16,693 bases of DNA, from assembly GCA_017964745.1 (NCBI GenBank), contig JAGCRJ010000043.1:1-16693 (forward strand), written 5' to 3'. The position numbers and the translations under genes are program-made. Below are positions 6,011-13,225 of the stretch, piece by piece; within the stretch, counting starts at the first letter, position 1; each line of letters opens with the position of its first letter. The notes below the pieces were generated by a model. The model was not told the DNA's origin and did not search any database. It saw nothing but the letters and a program-made list of their open reading frames with translations. The DNA comes from Lachnospiraceae bacterium (GTDB lineage Bacteria; Bacillota; Clostridia; Lachnospirales; Lachnospiraceae).

Positions 6011-6805
6011 TTACTTTCCGGCCTTGATCTTTTCAAGTGCGCCGGTACCGATGAGACACTCGTGATCCTTATCGAGGAATGCGGCTCCCGACTTGGGGAC
6101 GATCCGCGCTTTTCCGAACTCGGACGCCGCCTCGGCAAATTTCATTGCCATGGCATATTCCTCACCTTCTACGGGGATGACCAGAAGGTATCTTCCGGTG
6201 GAGGTGTTCTTGTAAAGGGATGTATCACCGCTGTATGCGAGGCCTGCGGATGCGAGATCGTAGAGGTCTCCGATCATATCGAAGGTTATGGTCACGATGC
6301 AACCGCCCTCGCGGATACGCTCTTTTTCCTTTTCGAGGGTCTCAAAGAAGGGCTTGCCGAAATCGGTGACATTCTTTCTGACGGAAGGCTTGGGCGAAGA
6401 ATGCTTGCGTTCCCTGAAAGCGGGAGCGCCGGTCTCAATCCCATCATCCTCGTCATCGATATCGTCCGCGTCATCGCCGTATTCGGGTGTGATGCCCTCG
6501 GCTGAGTGCTCGGGAGAGAATCTGGAGAATCTCGTGTCGAGCTCCTCGGCATCCTCTGCCTTGCTGATGATCACGGAAAGGGAGCCTTCTCCCATGGGAA
6601 TGGCTTCGATCATGACAGGGTGGTTTTCCCTGGCTCTGAAGTCGATGCCGAACTTTTCGTTGGTCTCTTCGATGATGTCCCTGAAGAGAGCGGTCGCGGC
6701 TTCGGATCCGTAGGCGAGATCGCCCGCATCGATCCAGCGCGATTTCAGATATTCACTTGTAAGGGTACACTTCACCCGAAGGTTCCCCAAAACCTCAATG
6801 TTCAC
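6011..6805 (-). CDS. mecA: Adaptor protein MecA (ClpC/ClpP substrate adaptor)
   Basis: This 264-aa protein is of the MecA negative-regulator family, which delivers substrates to the ClpC protease. The N-terminal domain (about 1-85) has the family pattern: MNIEVLGNLRVKCTLTSEYL, then FRDIIEETNEKFG (41-53), IEAIPMGEGSLSVIISKA (66-83). A poorly conserved, very acidic linker (about 100-125, mostly D and E) follows. The C-terminal ClpC-binding domain (about 155-262) has GDLYDLA (179-185), SLYKN..GRYLLVI (196-210), and a FGKARIV..FLDKDHECLI end. The start is GTG behind GGGGGAAAG. Substrates in this organism are unknown; in Bacillus they include ComK. It stands alone between its own promoter and a long hairpin. 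Confidence 0.9.
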   Translation of the reverse strand: MNIEVLGNLRVKCTLTSEYLKSRWIDAGDLAYGSEAATALFRDIIEETNEKFGIDFRARENHPVMIEAIPMGEGSLSVIISKAEDAEELDTRFSRFSPEHSAEGITPEYGDDADDIDDEDDGIETGAPAFRERKHSSPKPSVRKNVTDFGKPFFETLEKEKERIREGGCIVTITFDMIGDLYDLASAGLAYSGDTSLYKNTSTGRYLLVIPVEGEEYAMAMKFAEAASEFGKARIVPKSGAAFLDKDHECLIGTGALEKIKAGK

Positions 6806-6838
6806 TTAGCTTTCCCCCATCTTTTTCAAGATTTTCAT

Positions 6839-6867
6839 ATAATATCTGTTTTACTATAGTGCGTCAA
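6839..6867 (-). promoter_or_regulatory. Sigma-A type promoter of mecA
   Basis: On the minus strand TTGACG (complement of 6862-6867) and TATTAT (complement of 6839-6844) are spaced exactly 17 nt. Each differs from consensus at one position. The start should be near 6832, giving a leader of about 27 nt. Just upstream of the -35 lies the inverted repeat ATACTA-6-TAGTAT (6884-6901), a possible regulator site. Confidence 0.8.
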
Positions 6868-7235
6868 GGAAAATAATGTACAAATACTATACTTGTAGTA
6901 TATATCGGGCGTTTTTACGGAAAATACACCCAAATGACACCTGTGTCGGCAAAAATTCGGCAATTTTTCCCATTGAATGAGCCACTGATCCTTTCGGATA
7001 ATGGCCGTGCATCTTCTTAATACCACGGCGGCGGAAAGGGGATGAATCCAAAAAGAGGGCCTGAAACGGCCCAAAATAACACATTCGATATATCCGCAGC
7101 ATCCGATCTGCGGATAGAAAGAAACGCATGCAATATCACATTGGCATGGATCAGATAACCTTTCTCATTCTTTCGCCGGAGATCTCCTCCAAAATATCCT
7201 ATGTGGCCAAAATAACCTATAGATCAATAAAATAC
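6868..7235. other. Gene-free stretch rich in inverted repeats
   Basis: No reading frame here has a convincing start, ribosome-binding site and protein-like composition. There are many perfect inverted repeats: GACAC-ct-GTGTC (6936-6947), AAAAATT-cggc-AATTTTT (6951-6968), ATCC-tttc-GGAT (6988-6999), GCCGTG..CACGGC (7004-7029), GGGCC..GGCCC (7057-7072), a 9-bp stem at 7091-7099 with 7108-7116, and the palindrome GGAGATCTCC (7178-7187). The density is well above what nearby coding DNA shows. Whether this is one RNA, several regulatory sites, or the leader of the downstream transcript cannot be settled by eye. Confidence 0.55.
7050..7072 (-). terminator. Possible minus-strand terminator
   Basis: Read on the minus strand, GGGCC-6-GGCCC (7072 down to 7057) is followed by TCTTTTT (7056-7050). 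The stem is only 5 bp but all G-C. No gene is known upstream of it on this strand, so it would end an unannotated transcript or guard mecA against read-through. Confidence 0.4.
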
Positions 7236-7535
7236 AGCCCGAACAGATGGGCAGGTTGTCTTTTTGCGAAAAAAGGCAGCCCTTAGATGCGTTTTGCACT
7301 GTCCGGACCGCTACGGTCCGATGAGCCGCCATTACACGGAGGGTGCTACGGCTCTGTAAGGAAAATATATTCACGGTATATTTGGATTCCTTTTGGAAAA
7401 GACGGAGCTTGGATCAAGCATGTTTAAATTAACGGCCATTTACTAAATTTTAATATTTTTCGGAAGTGGTCGAAGGTAAATGTCATGAAGCCGACCCTGT
7501 GCCGCAATATCCTGCGGTGCGGGGTCTTTCTTACT
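7236..7535 (+). ncRNA. Candidate structured RNA of unknown class, about 290 nt
   Basis: A run of stems fits one + strand RNA. These are: a 12-bp stem with GCGA (GNRA) loop (7254-7265 with 7270-7281); a 6-bp stem (7304-7309 with 7315-7320); GAGCCG (7323-7328) with CGGCTC (7349-7354), whose loop segment TTACA (7332-7336) can pair with TGTAA (7355-7359) to make an H-type pseudoknot; a bulged stem (7358-7369 with 7377-7392) that overlaps the pseudoknot by two bases; a 5-bp stem (7407-7419); and the terminal stem 7493-7526 with a U-rich tail. Two stems contain G-U wobbles (two in the GNRA stem, three in the terminator) that would be A-C mismatches if the other strand were transcribed, which favours +. 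A possible promoter is TGGCCA (7204-7209), 18 nt, TAAAAT (7228-7233). It could be a trans-acting RNA or a cis leader of the downstream operon. No known riboswitch consensus was recognised. Confidence 0.5.
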
Positions 7536-7537
7536 TA
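7493..7537 (+). terminator. Intrinsic terminator ending the candidate RNA
   Basis: A 14-bp stem (7493-7506 with 7513-7526; three G-U pairs) with an ATATCC loop is followed by the U-rich TTTCTTACTT. It lies 20 nt before a separate promoter for the next operon. A short alternative pairing, GGTCG (7468-7472) with CGACC (7492-7496), would compete with its left arm; this is only 5 bp and weak evidence for attenuation. Confidence 0.75.
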
Positions 7538-7556
7538 ACGGACGGCTTAAAAAGTA

Positions 7557-7585
7557 ATGACGGATAAGCGCCCTTGTGATAAAAT
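7557..7585 (+). promoter_or_regulatory. Promoter of the GH18-sua5-rpiB-upp operon
   Basis: ATGACG (7557-7562), a 17-nt spacer and TAAAAT (7580-7585) preceded by the extended element TGA (7577-7579) make a good sigma-A promoter. A start near 7592 gives a leader of about 48 nt. The ribosome-binding site ahead of the ATG is weak (only TTGGAA at 7627-7632). Confidence 0.7.
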
Positions 7586-7639
7586 AACTTTGTATGGTCA
7601 AGTGGTACGGCCATTCAAATTTTTGATTGGAATTTTGAT

Positions 7640-9361
7640 ATGAAAAAGAGAAAAAATCATGCCATCATGGTGCTGATCCCGATCCTTCTCATCCTTATAG
7701 TCGGGGCAGTCACCGTTGGTATTCCTTTATATAAGAAATATTCTTACGGCAAGGAAACAGCCGATCTTCACGAGCATTACGGAGTCTCCGGCGACATGGC
7801 CGCGATAATCCTTCAGAACGAACAGACAGCATACCAGGCCCTTGTAAGGGACGGAAGATGCTATTTTGACTATGACACCGTAAGGGCTTTTCTTACCCAG
7901 GGCTTCTTTTACGACGGAAATTATAACGGCGGAACCCTTATGTTCACGACCGCCAAGGAAACCTATGAGGTAACGGACGGATCCAGCTCGTACAGCGTTT
8001 CGGGCGTCACCACCGACCTGGGATTTCCTCTCACTCTGAGGGAGAACAACCGTCTCTACATCTCGGCGGATTACCTGAAGATGTTCTGCACATTCACGGC
8101 CGAGGCTTACGAGTGCCGCGTCCAGCTGAACACCCAGTGGGGTACCGCACGTGAGATGCGCACTGTCACAAGGGATACCCAGATCCGTGAAAGAGGCGGC
8201 ATCAAGAGCCCCATCCTCAGAGAGGTTGAAGAGGGCGAGACCGTTGAGCTTATCGAGGCAATGGAGGACTGGAGCAAGGTCAAGACCTCAGATGCCATCA
8301 TCGGATATATCGAGAACAAGAGGATGACCTCTGCAGAGCCCGTTACCGATATGGCACCCATCGCCCCCGCACTTCCCGAATATACGACCGTAAGGCTTGA
8401 TACGAGAGTAAATCTCGGATTCCACCAGATCTCCGGTCTCGGCGGAAACGACACCCTGGGCGAAGCTCTTAACGAAGCGGCCGGGATCAATGTCATCGCA
8501 CCCACCTGGATATCGGTCACCGACGAGCAGGGTTCATTGAGGAACTTCTGCTCTGCCGATTATGTCGCAAAGTGTCATCAGAAGGGACTCAAGGTCTGGG
8601 TTGTTGTCGACAATTTCAATTATGCTAATGAGAACGGCTTTGATCTGGACGAGACGCTTCTGTTGTCCGACACGGCAAGGAGAAGGAAGCTTGCTTCTGA
8701 TCTTGTCGCAGCCGTAATGGAAGTCGGTGCCGACGGACTCAACTTCGACTTCGAGGGAATGCCTGCGGAAAGCAGCGATTACTTCGTACAGTTCCTGAGA
8801 GAGACCTCCGTACTCTGCAGACAGAACGGAATATGTCTTTCAACGGATAACTACGTTCCTTATGATTACAATTCACATTACAGGCTCGACCTTCAGGGAC
8901 AGTTCGTTGATTATGTCCTGATAATGGGCTATGACGAGCACACTCCTTATGGCGGAACCGCAGGAAGCGTATCCAGTCTCGGATTTACTTCGGACGGACT
9001 TACACTGACTCTTGAAAAGGTTCCCTCGGAGAAGGTCATCAATGCGGTTCCTTTCTATACCGTCGTATGGACGACCAAGGACGGTGTGACGACCGGAAAG
9101 TACCTTACACTCGTAAACCAGGCTGAATATGTTGCGAATCTCGGACTTACTCCCGTCTGGGATGAGGAGACCTCGCAGAATTATCTTGAGTGGAGGGAAG
9201 GAACCACACTTTACCAGGTATGGCTTGAGGATACTTCATCACTCATGGCCAAGCTCAATGTTATGAACACACTCGACCTCGGAGGAGTCGGAGCATGGAG
9301 GATCGGATACGGTACTCCGGATTCCTGGAATCTTCTCAGGGTCTATACATACGGTCAGTAA
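7640..9361 (+). CDS. Membrane-anchored SH3-GH18 glycoside hydrolase
   Basis: This 573-aa protein has a basic N-terminus and one membrane helix (about 9-30), without an obvious cleavage site, so it is anchored with the rest outside the cell. Residues about 55-165 resemble the stalk domains often found before SH3 domains in clostridial wall enzymes. A bacterial SH3 domain (about 176-230, with IRERGGIKSPIL and WSKVK..IIGYIENK) follows, then a glycoside hydrolase 18 barrel (about 250-570). The catalytic motif is DGLNFDFEG (365-373), with Glu372 as predicted acid; the canonical DxxDxDxE has Asn368 in place of the second Asp, as also seen in YaaH/YvbX-like members. The later YDEHTPYGG (431-439) also fits. 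Such proteins act on peptidoglycan or related N-acetylglucosamine polymers, often in sporulation; the exact substrate is unknown. It heads the operon, 4 nt before sua5. Confidence 0.88.
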   Translation: MKKRKNHAIMVLIPILLILIVGAVTVGIPLYKKYSYGKETADLHEHYGVSGDMAAIILQNEQTAYQALVRDGRCYFDYDTVRAFLTQGFFYDGNYNGGTLMFTTAKETYEVTDGSSSYSVSGVTTDLGFPLTLRENNRLYISADYLKMFCTFTAEAYECRVQLNTQWGTAREMRTVTRDTQIRERGGIKSPILREVEEGETVELIEAMEDWSKVKTSDAIIGYIENKRMTSAEPVTDMAPIAPALPEYTTVRLDTRVNLGFHQISGLGGNDTLGEALNEAAGINVIAPTWISVTDEQGSLRNFCSADYVAKCHQKGLKVWVVVDNFNYANENGFDLDETLLLSDTARRRKLASDLVAAVMEVGADGLNFDFEGMPAESSDYFVQFLRETSVLCRQNGICLSTDNYVPYDYNSHYRLDLQGQFVDYVLIMGYDEHTPYGGTAGSVSSLGFTSDGLTLTLEKVPSEKVINAVPFYTVVWTTKDGVTTGKYLTLVNQAEYVANLGLTPVWDEETSQNYLEWREGTTLYQVWLEDTSSLMAKLNVMNTLDLGGVGAWRIGYGTPDSWNLLRVYTYGQ

Positions 9362-9365
9362 GGCA

Positions 9366-10436
9366 TTGAAAACAGCGGTCTACAAAATAGAACAGCCCGA
9401 AGGTCCGCTCACCGAAAACGATCTGAAGGCGATTGCCGAATGCGGCAGGATCGTAAAGGAAGGCGGACTTGTCGCTTTCCCGACCGAGACGGTATACGGA
9501 CTCGGCGGTGATGCCCTGAATGAAGGGTCATCCGCGAAGATCTATTCCGCAAAAGGAAGACCCTCGGACAATCCGCTGATAGTTCATATTTCGGACATGG
9601 CTTCGCTTGAGAGCATAGTTTCCGAAATCCCCGAAGAATGCAGGATACTTGCAAAGAGGTTCTGGCCGGGACCGCTCACGATGGTCCTTAAGTCATCTGG
9701 AAAGGTACCGAGGCGCACGACGGGAGGGCTTGATACGGTCGCGGTAAGATGGCCGGATGACCTTACGGCGCAGGAGCTTATTAGACAGTCCGGCGGATAT
9801 ATCGCAGCACCGAGCGCCAATATTTCCGGAAGGCCGAGCCCGACGGCATTTAAATATGTGCTCGAGGATATGGACGGACGCATCGACGCGATAATAGACG
9901 GTGGCGTAAATCCGATAGGGCTGGAGTCCACGATAGTCGATCTTTCGGGAGACAGGATCATGGTTCTTCGTCCCGGGTTCATAACAAACGAGATGCTCTC
10001 GGAAGCTCTCGGAAGAGAAGTCATTACCGATCCCGCGATCCTCGATCCGGACTGCAAGGACAGACCCAAAGCACCCGGAATGAGGTACAGGCACTACGCT
10101 CCGAAAGGAGAGGTCAGGCCGGTGAAGGGTTCGGATGAAGCGGTTTTCGATCATATAATCCGCGAACTTGCCGCAGCCAAAGCTGCCGGCAGAAAGACCG
10201 GAGTGTTCTGCTCTGAAGGGCATGCACCCCAATATGACGCGGATGTCATAAGAAGCGCCGGCTCACTCGATGATGCGGCGGGTGCGGCACATGAGTTTTA
10301 TTCCGCACTCAGGGATATGGATGATGAGAATGTAGAAGTCATCTTTGTGGAGAATTTTACGGACCGGGGATTCGGACAGGCTTTCTGGAACAGACTGCTC
10401 AAGTCCGCAGGTTCGAAATGGGAGGAATTAAAATGA
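9366..10436 (+). CDS. sua5: L-threonylcarbamoyladenylate synthase (Sua5/YwlC type)
   Basis: This 356-aa enzyme makes threonylcarbamoyl-AMP from threonine, bicarbonate and ATP, the first step of t6A37 tRNA modification. The YrdC domain carries the family pattern AFPTETVYGLGGDA (37-50), the KGRPSDNPL loop (63-71), GLESTIVD and SANISGRPSPT. The linker KAPGMRYRHYAPKG leads to the Sua5-specific C-terminal domain, so it is the long two-domain form. The start is TTG, 4 nt after the preceding stop, with AAGG too close for ideal spacing; homologues start at about this position (MKT-), and translational coupling to the GH18 gene would explain the poor site. Its stop overlaps the rpiB start (ATGA). Confidence 0.96.
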   Translation: MKTAVYKIEQPEGPLTENDLKAIAECGRIVKEGGLVAFPTETVYGLGGDALNEGSSAKIYSAKGRPSDNPLIVHISDMASLESIVSEIPEECRILAKRFWPGPLTMVLKSSGKVPRRTTGGLDTVAVRWPDDLTAQELIRQSGGYIAAPSANISGRPSPTAFKYVLEDMDGRIDAIIDGGVNPIGLESTIVDLSGDRIMVLRPGFITNEMLSEALGREVITDPAILDPDCKDRPKAPGMRYRHYAPKGEVRPVKGSDEAVFDHIIRELAAAKAAGRKTGVFCSEGHAPQYDADVIRSAGSLDDAAGAAHEFYSALRDMDDENVEVIFVENFTDRGFGQAFWNRLLKSAGSKWEELK

Positions 10437-10870
10437 AAATATCTATCGGATGCGACCATGGCGGATATGCACTTAAGGAGCACCTTAAGAAATATCTGAC
10501 CGAAAAAGGATATGAGATCCAGGATGTCGGAACATATTCCGAAGACAGCTGTGATTATCCCAAGTTCGCCTATGCTGCGGCAAGACTCGTAGAGAAGGGC
10601 GAATGCGAGAAGGGAATTGTTGTATGTACCACCGGAATCGGTGTCAGCATCTGTGCAAATAAGGTACAGGGCATCAGATGTGCGCTCTGCTCGGATCCTT
10701 TGAGTGCCAAGATGACGAGGCTCCACAACGATGCCAACATGCTTGCGCTCGGTGCGGGGATCATTGGTCCCAACCTTGCCGAGAACATTGCAGAGACATT
10801 CCTGGAGACTGAGTTTTCCGGAGCACAGCGCCACGCAAGAAGGATCAGACAGATCGAAAACCAGGATTAA
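10433..10870 (+). CDS. rpiB: Ribose-5-phosphate isomerase B
   Basis: This 145-aa RpiB/LacAB-family isomerase interconverts ribulose-5-phosphate and ribose-5-phosphate. It has the phosphate-sugar binding CDHGG (7-11), catalytic Cys65 in CTTGIGVSICANK (65-77), NxMLALG (102-107) and the usual C-terminal helix. I chose the ATG at 10433 rather than an in-frame ATG five codons earlier: homologues start MKI-IGxDHGG, and GGAGG (10421-10425) is correctly spaced for 10433. It overlaps the sua5 stop by 4 nt. It supplies the ribose phosphate behind PRPP, the co-substrate of the next gene product. Confidence 0.96.
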   Translation: MKISIGCDHGGYALKEHLKKYLTEKGYEIQDVGTYSEDSCDYPKFAYAAARLVEKGECEKGIVVCTTGIGVSICANKVQGIRCALCSDPLSAKMTRLHNDANMLALGAGIIGPNLAENIAETFLETEFSGAQRHARRIRQIENQD

Positions 10871-10887
10871 TTAACAGGAGAAGCGGT

Positions 10888-11517
10888 ATGGGAAAAGTAG
10901 TTGTAATGGATCATCCTTTGATAAGACACAAGATCGGTTTTATCAGAAGAAAGGAAACAGGAACCAAGGAATTCCGCGAGACCATCGGTGAGATAGCGAT
11001 GCTCATGTGCTATGAGGCAACCAGGGATCTCAGACTCGAGGACGTTGATATCGAGACTCCCATCTGCAAGACGACCGTCAAGCAGCTTGCCGGCAAGAAG
11101 CTCGCAGTCATCCCCATTCTCAGGGCAGGACTCGGAATGGTGGACGGAATGCTTTCAATGATTCCCACCGCCAAGGTAGGACACATCGGACTTTACAGGG
11201 ATCCCGACACTTCCAAGCCTGTTGAGTATTATTGCAAGATACCCGCAGACTGTGCCGAAAGAGAGATCTTCGTTGTAGATCCCATGCTCGCAACGGGCGG
11301 ATCCGCATCCGAAGCGATCACAATGCTCAAGGTAAGAGGATGCAAGAACATTCATTTCCTCTGCATCATTGCCGCACCCAAGGGCATCGAGGTGTTGAAG
11401 GAAGCACATCCCGACGTTGACATCTTCATCGGTTCCGTTGATGAGAAGCTCAACGATCATAACTACATCGTACCCGGACTCGGCGATGCCGGCGACAGGA
11501 TCTTCGGTACCAAATAA
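10888..11517 (+). CDS. upp: Uracil phosphoribosyltransferase
   Basis: This 209-aa enzyme salvages uracil with PRPP to form UMP. The PRPP-binding loop is DPMLATGGSAS (131-141). ILRAGLGMVDGML (77-89) and the C-terminal GLGDAGDRIFGTK are typical of bacterial Upp, and the length is exactly as expected. The start ATG follows ACAGGAGAAG. It is separated by 17 nt from rpiB and overlaps the next gene by one base. The rpiB-upp-dCMP deaminase order groups pentose phosphate supply with pyrimidine salvage. Confidence 0.98.
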   Translation: MGKVVVMDHPLIRHKIGFIRRKETGTKEFRETIGEIAMLMCYEATRDLRLEDVDIETPICKTTVKQLAGKKLAVIPILRAGLGMVDGMLSMIPTAKVGHIGLYRDPDTSKPVEYYCKIPADCAEREIFVVDPMLATGGSASEAITMLKVRGCKNIHFLCIIAAPKGIEVLKEAHPDVDIFIGSVDEKLNDHNYIVPGLGDAGDRIFGTK

Positions 11518-12005
11518 TGGATGAAAAAAAGAGAGAAGATTATATAAGCTGGGATGAATATTTTATGGGCGTTGCCCATCTTTCGGGACTTAGGAGCAAG
11601 GATCCGAGCACCCAGGTGGGCTGCTGCATAGTAAGCCGCGATCACAAGATACTTTCAATGGGCTATAACGGCCTTCCCAAGGGATGCAGCGACGACGAAT
11701 TCCCATGGGGAAGGGAAGGTAATCCCGGCACCAATAAGTACGCATATGTAACGCATTCCGAACTGAATGCGATACTCAATTACAGGGGAGGATCTCTGGA
11801 GGACACCATCCTTTACGTTTCTCTTTTCCCCTGCAATGAATGCGCAAAGGCGATCATACAGGCGGGCATCAAGGAGGTCGTGTACCACAGTGACAAGTAC
11901 GCCGGTACCGACGCCAATGTCGCAGCCAAGAGAATGTTTGACGCAGCAGGCGTGAAATATACCCGCTATGAGGACACAGGCAGGAAGATAGAGATCGATC
12001 TATGA
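11517..12005 (+). CDS. comEB: Deoxycytidylate (dCMP) deaminase
   Basis: This 162-aa zinc enzyme converts dCMP to dUMP for thymidylate synthesis. Zinc ligands are His80 in HSELNAI and Cys106/Cys109 in SLFPCNECAKAI, with Glu82 as the proton shuttle. GYNGLPKGCSDDEFPW (49-64) is the dCMP-deaminase substrate region, distinguishing it from cytidine and tRNA deaminases. The length matches ComEB-type enzymes. The ATG overlaps the upp stop (TAATG), so translation is probably coupled; AGGATC in the upp end is the only weak ribosome-binding site. The symbol is by resemblance to B. subtilis ComEB and does not imply a competence role. Confidence 0.94.
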   Translation: MDEKKREDYISWDEYFMGVAHLSGLRSKDPSTQVGCCIVSRDHKILSMGYNGLPKGCSDDEFPWGREGNPGTNKYAYVTHSELNAILNYRGGSLEDTILYVSLFPCNECAKAIIQAGIKEVVYHSDKYAGTDANVAAKRMFDAAGVKYTRYEDTGRKIEIDL

Positions 12006-13210
12006 TGAAAGCTTTGCCCGTAAACAGGATAATGAAGAACGCTAAGGTAAGGAGAGGATGCAGAGCCGCACTCAGCGGATTGCTTGCTCCCATTCTTGCG
12101 TTCACCCTTGCTGTGGCGGGCAGGATCGATGTCGAAGCTACGACCCAGCAGCAGATAGACCAGGCCCAGCAGGAAAAGGAAGAACTTGAGGCCCAGCAGC
12201 ATGCCAACCAGAATGCACTCGATGAGCTCAAGACGGAGCAGGGAGAGCTGCAGGTCAAGGTTAATGAGCTGAACGGACAGCTTGAGGAGATCGGAGACAA
12301 TCTCCAGACTCTTGAGCAGGGTATGATCGACAAACAGGCGGAGATAGAGGCCACAAGGCTTGCACTCGAAGAAGCGATCGCTACCGAAGAGTGGCAGTAT
12401 GAATGCATGGTCATCCGGGTCCGCGATATGTACGAAAGAGGAAATCAGGATTATCTGTCCGCAATCCTCGGTGCAAGATCCTTTTCCGAGATGCTGACCG
12501 CAGCCGATTTCTTTGAAAAGATCGAAAGCTACGACAAGAAAAAGCTCGAAGAGTTCAAGGCAAACAGGGCATTCATAGAAGAGCAGAAGGCACGTCTCGA
12601 AATGGAGCAGGCCGAGCTTGAGAGCCTTCAGCAGCAGACCGTCGAACAGCAGAATATGGTCAGTGGTATAATATCCGAGACCAGAAACGTGATGAGCGTT
12701 TATGCCGACCAGATAGAAGACGCCGAAGCTGCCGCACTTGCATACGAAGCTGCGATCAAGGCAAAGGAAGCCGACATAGCTTACCTTAAGCAGAAACTCG
12801 CCGAGGAACAGGCTCTTTCGAGAGCCGCAGCAAACGGCGTTTGGAGGGACATTTCCCAGGTGACCTGGGAGGAAAATGACAGATATCTTCTGGCCAACCT
12901 CATTTATTGTGAGGCGGGCGGTGAACCTTATGACGGACAGGTTGCCGTCGGAGCCGTAGTCATAAACAGACTGCTCAGCGCAAGATATCCTGATACACTG
13001 ACAGGGGTAATTTACCAGAGGGGCCAGTTTTCACCCGCGGGAAGCGGAAGACTGGCGATCGCACTCGCACAGAACAAAGCGACATCCAGCTGTTACCAGG
13101 CAGCGGACGAAGCAATGTCGGGAGTGACGAATGTGGGAACATGTGTCTATTTCCGGACACCGATAGAGGGACTTACCGGAATTCAGATAGGACATCATAT
13201 ATTTTACTAA
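12002..13210 (+). CDS. Secreted cell-wall hydrolase: coiled coil plus SleB/CwlJ domain
   Basis: The 402-aa protein has a signal peptide (hydrophobic about 22-40, probable cleavage after VEA at 44-46). A long coiled coil (about 48-275) rich in Q, E, L and K contains MYERGNQDYLSAILGARSFS-like text (143-162), the pattern seen in PcsB/EnvC-type proteins that dock to FtsX. The C-terminal Hydrolase_2 (SleB/CwlJ) domain (about 290-402) has YCEAGGEPYDGQVAVGAVVINR (302-323, Glu304 the likely catalytic acid) and ends GHHIFY. It should cleave peptidoglycan, probably as a lytic transglycosylase or amidase-like wall enzyme, outside the membrane. The PcsB-like coiled coil suggests control by FtsEX during division, which is inference. 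ATG overlaps the dCMP deaminase stop by 4 nt; a second ATG follows at once. Confidence 0.9.
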   Translation: MMKALPVNRIMKNAKVRRGCRAALSGLLAPILAFTLAVAGRIDVEATTQQQIDQAQQEKEELEAQQHANQNALDELKTEQGELQVKVNELNGQLEEIGDNLQTLEQGMIDKQAEIEATRLALEEAIATEEWQYECMVIRVRDMYERGNQDYLSAILGARSFSEMLTAADFFEKIESYDKKKLEEFKANRAFIEEQKARLEMEQAELESLQQQTVEQQNMVSGIISETRNVMSVYADQIEDAEAAALAYEAAIKAKEADIAYLKQKLAEEQALSRAAANGVWRDISQVTWEENDRYLLANLIYCEAGGEPYDGQVAVGAVVINRLLSARYPDTLTGVIYQRGQFSPAGSGRLAIALAQNKATSSCYQAADEAMSGVTNVGTCVYFRTPIEGLTGIQIGHHIFY

Positions 13211-13225
13211 GGGGGTAACATACGG

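Noticed and set aside
7338..7362. T-box antiterminator motif (GGGTGCTACGGC resembles GGGTGGNACCGC)
   Set aside because: The essential TGGN that pairs with the tRNA end is absent, no specifier-loop signature was seen, and the downstream gene is not an amino-acid gene.
6835..7374. Three short minus-strand open frames of 69-80 codons in the intergenic region
   Set aside because: No good ribosome-binding sites, composition not protein-like, two run through the mecA promoter, and they overlap the inverted repeats and RNA-like structure.
7236..7535. c-di-GMP or c-di-AMP riboswitch ahead of the wall-enzyme gene
   Set aside because: Attractive given gdpP and the wall hydrolase, but the conserved blocks of the GEMM, GEMM-II and ydaO motifs, as I remember them, are not visible. 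Kept as an unassigned RNA only.
7071..7588. Ten-base direct repeat CCAAAATAAC (7071-7080 and 7207-7216) with a partial copy AAAATAAC at 7581-7588
   Set aside because: Short, AT-rich and irregularly spaced (136 and about 370 nt). Chance is a sufficient explanation; there is no array and no CRISPR-like spacing.
10418..10432. Earlier in-frame ATG giving rpiB five extra residues
   Set aside because: It would place the ribosome-binding site inside the gene; GGAGG at 10421-10425 fits the ATG at 10433, and homologues start there.
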